Shown one piece after another: positions 62,746-64,000 of a stretch of 64,000 nt of DNA (positions are counted from its first letter, which is position 1; each line of letters begins with the position of its first letter). Where the stretch lies: contig JANQKR010000003.1 in the NCBI GenBank assembly GCA_028281025.1, positions 62,001-126,000 of the forward strand, read 5' to 3'. The notes beneath the pieces are model-generated. The model was not told where the DNA came from, made no database searches, and worked only from the letters and a program-made list of their open reading frames with translations. The position numbers and the translations under genes are program-made. This DNA comes from Croceivirga sp. (GTDB taxonomy: Bacteria; Bacteroidota; Bacteroidia; Flavobacteriales; Flavobacteriaceae).

Positions 62746-64000
62746 ATGGCAAGAACCATAGAAATAATGGATACCACCCTTAGGGATGGTGAACAAACTT
62801 CAGGGGTTTCGTTTACGGCATCGGAAAAGCTGACCCTTGCAAAATTGTTACTGGAAGAACTCAAGGTGGACCGCATTGAGGTGGCTTCCGCCAGGGTTTC
62901 CGAAGGTGAATTTCAAGCGGTCAAAAACATTACGGACTGGGCCAACACTACGGGGCGTATCCATCAAGTGGAAGTATTGACCTTTGTTGATGGTGGAGCA
63001 TCCATAGCATGGATGCAAAAGGCCGGTGCCAAAGTCCAAAACTTGCTTACCAAAGGGTCTTTGAACCATTTGACCCATCAGCTTAAGAAAACCCCGAAAG
63101 CCCATTTTGAAGGTATTGCAGAAGTAATCCGGCTTGCTCAAAAAGCCACTATTGAGACCAATGTGTATTTGGAGGATTGGAGCAATGGTATGCGAAACTC
63201 GCAAGAGTATGTGTTCCAGTTTTTGGACTTCTTGACCCAACAGCCGGTTAAACGAATTTTGCTTCCCGATACCCTGGGAATTCTAACCCCTTCCGAAACC
63301 TTTGAATATATTGACATCATTGTTAAGCGGTATCCCAATATCCATTTTGATTTTCATGGCCATAATGACTATGACCTGAGTGTTTCCAATGTAATGGAAG
63401 CGCTTAAGGCAGGGGCCTATGGTCTGCATTTGACCATTAATGGTATGGGGGAACGTGCAGGCAATGCCCCATTGGCCAGTACCATTGCCGTTATCAATGA
63501 TTTTTTGCCTGAAGTAAGGACCAAGGTCATCGAATCTTCATTGTTTAAAGTGAGCAAATTGGTGTCCACATTTACTGGCTTTGGGATTCCTGCCAATAAA
63601 CCGATTGTAGGGGACAATGTCTTTACGCAAACCGCGGGTATCCATGCAGACGGGGATAATAAGAACAATCTTTACTTCAGTGAACTGATGCCGGAACGTT
63701 TTGGGAGAAAGCGGAAATATGCACTGGGCAAAATGTCGGGAAAGGCCAGTATTCAAAAAAATCTGCAGGAACTGGGATTGACGCTGAACGAGGATGAACT
63801 GAAAAAGGTCACTGCACGCATCATCGAATTGGGCGATAAAAAGGAAAAAGTCACTAAAGAAGACCTGCCCTATATTATTTCGGATGTTCTCGATAGTAGC
63901 TCCTTTCAGCAAAAGGTGTTCATTAAATCCTATGTACTTACCCATGCCAAAGGATTAATGCCCTCCACTACCCTATCCATTGAAATTGAGGGAAAGGCCT
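62746..64000 (+). CDS. 2-isopropylmalate synthase-like protein (partial, runs off the window)
   Basis: 418 residues are visible and the gene continues past 64000. Homocitrate/isopropylmalate synthase fold: MDTTLRDGEQTSG (catalytic Arg-Asp), metal ligands in FDFHGHNDYDLS and NGMGERAGNAPLA, then HADGDNKNN and the start of a regulatory-type C-terminal domain. The position after leuCD makes the leucine pathway condensation step the likely role. The motifs resemble the short CimA/LeuA2-like branch found in Bacteroidota more than the long enterobacterial LeuA, so a citramalate or related activity is a weaker alternative. Confidence 0.88.
   Translation, partial: MARTIEIMDTTLRDGEQTSGVSFTASEKLTLAKLLLEELKVDRIEVASARVSEGEFQAVKNITDWANTTGRIHQVEVLTFVDGGASIAWMQKAGAKVQNLLTKGSLNHLTHQLKKTPKAHFEGIAEVIRLAQKATIETNVYLEDWSNGMRNSQEYVFQFLDFLTQQPVKRILLPDTLGILTPSETFEYIDIIVKRYPNIHFDFHGHNDYDLSVSNVMEALKAGAYGLHLTINGMGERAGNAPLASTIAVINDFLPEVRTKVIESSLFKVSKLVSTFTGFGIPANKPIVGDNVFTQTAGIHADGDNKNNLYFSELMPERFGRKRKYALGKMSGKASIQKNLQELGLTLNEDELKKVTARIIELGDKKEKVTKEDLPYIISDVLDSSSFQQKVFIKSYVLTHAKGLMPSTTLSIEIEGKA

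Overview
The window looks like a chromosomal segment of a marine-type flavobacterium (Bacteroidota, Flavobacteriaceae; the genus cannot be fixed from sequence alone). The evidence is consistent: Bacteroidota-type -7 elements (TAnnTTTG) lie just upstream of several genes; there are many short-signal lipoproteins and beta-barrel proteins ending in an aromatic residue; the E1 subunits of the 2-oxoacid dehydrogenase are fused; typical flavobacterial families occur (DUF4369-thioredoxin, DUF2911, DUF3124, MORN, BspA-like 25-residue repeats); and there are no strong Shine-Dalgarno sites. No rRNA, tRNA, CRISPR array, intact insertion sequence or prophage was seen.

Layout. 1-6.3 kb: envelope genes (TlpA-like lipoprotein, beta-propeller lipoprotein, rhomboid protease, lipid A-type acyltransferase, alpha/beta hydrolase, MORN protein). 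6.4-10.1 kb: formate-tetrahydrofolate ligase, a SnoaL-like secreted protein, phosphoglucosamine mutase. 10.1-14.6 kb: a tightly overlapping operon of an ACP-phosphodiesterase-like protein, gamma-glutamyltransferase, an ATP-grasp protein and a membrane-anchored unknown, followed by a DUF3124 lipoprotein. 14.6-16.2 kb: a GluR0-like ligand-gated potassium channel and a secreted unknown. 16.5-21 kb: a DNA-repair island with a LexA-like HTH-S24 repressor, divergent from a radical-SAM DNA repair protein, its TIGR03915-type partner and an AlkC-like alkylation repair protein. Four copies of one operator lie in the divergent promoter. 21-24.7 kb: a foreign-looking AT-rich SLATT-like membrane protein, then nucleoside salvage (deoD, deoC, a Tudor-like protein, a secreted nucleoside hydrolase). 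24.8-33.8 kb: uvrA, a LOG protein, an inactive-looking M1 peptidase fused to a beta-barrel, and the fused E1. 33.9-42.9 kb: M16 protease, membrane AraC regulator, two DoxX proteins, holA, an HsdR-N protein, GT2, OmpA lipoprotein. 43-48 kb: Sua5-type protein, hybrid-less sensor kinase, UvrD/PcrA helicase. 48-57 kb: a large heptamer tandem repeat, DsrE-like protein, M20 amidohydrolase, OmpA-like protein, patatin, M1 aminopeptidase, recG. 57-64 kb: BspA-like surface lipoprotein, DUF2911 protein, and the leucine operon leuC-leuD-leuA-like, which runs off the end.

Most of the window is ordinary core genome. The most interesting part is 16.5-21 kb: the repressor keeps an Ala-Gly self-cleavage site and the Ser/Lys dyad, and four 17-bp operators (7-bp arms around a constant TAT) sit between it and a repair operon. 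This makes it a candidate damage-responsive regulon in a phylum where a canonical LexA system is generally lacking. Other notable signals are a dispersed palindromic intergenic repeat (four copies), three tandem arrays all with a 7-bp period, and a 232-bp sequence flanked by an exact 28-bp direct repeat in front of the TIGR03915 gene.
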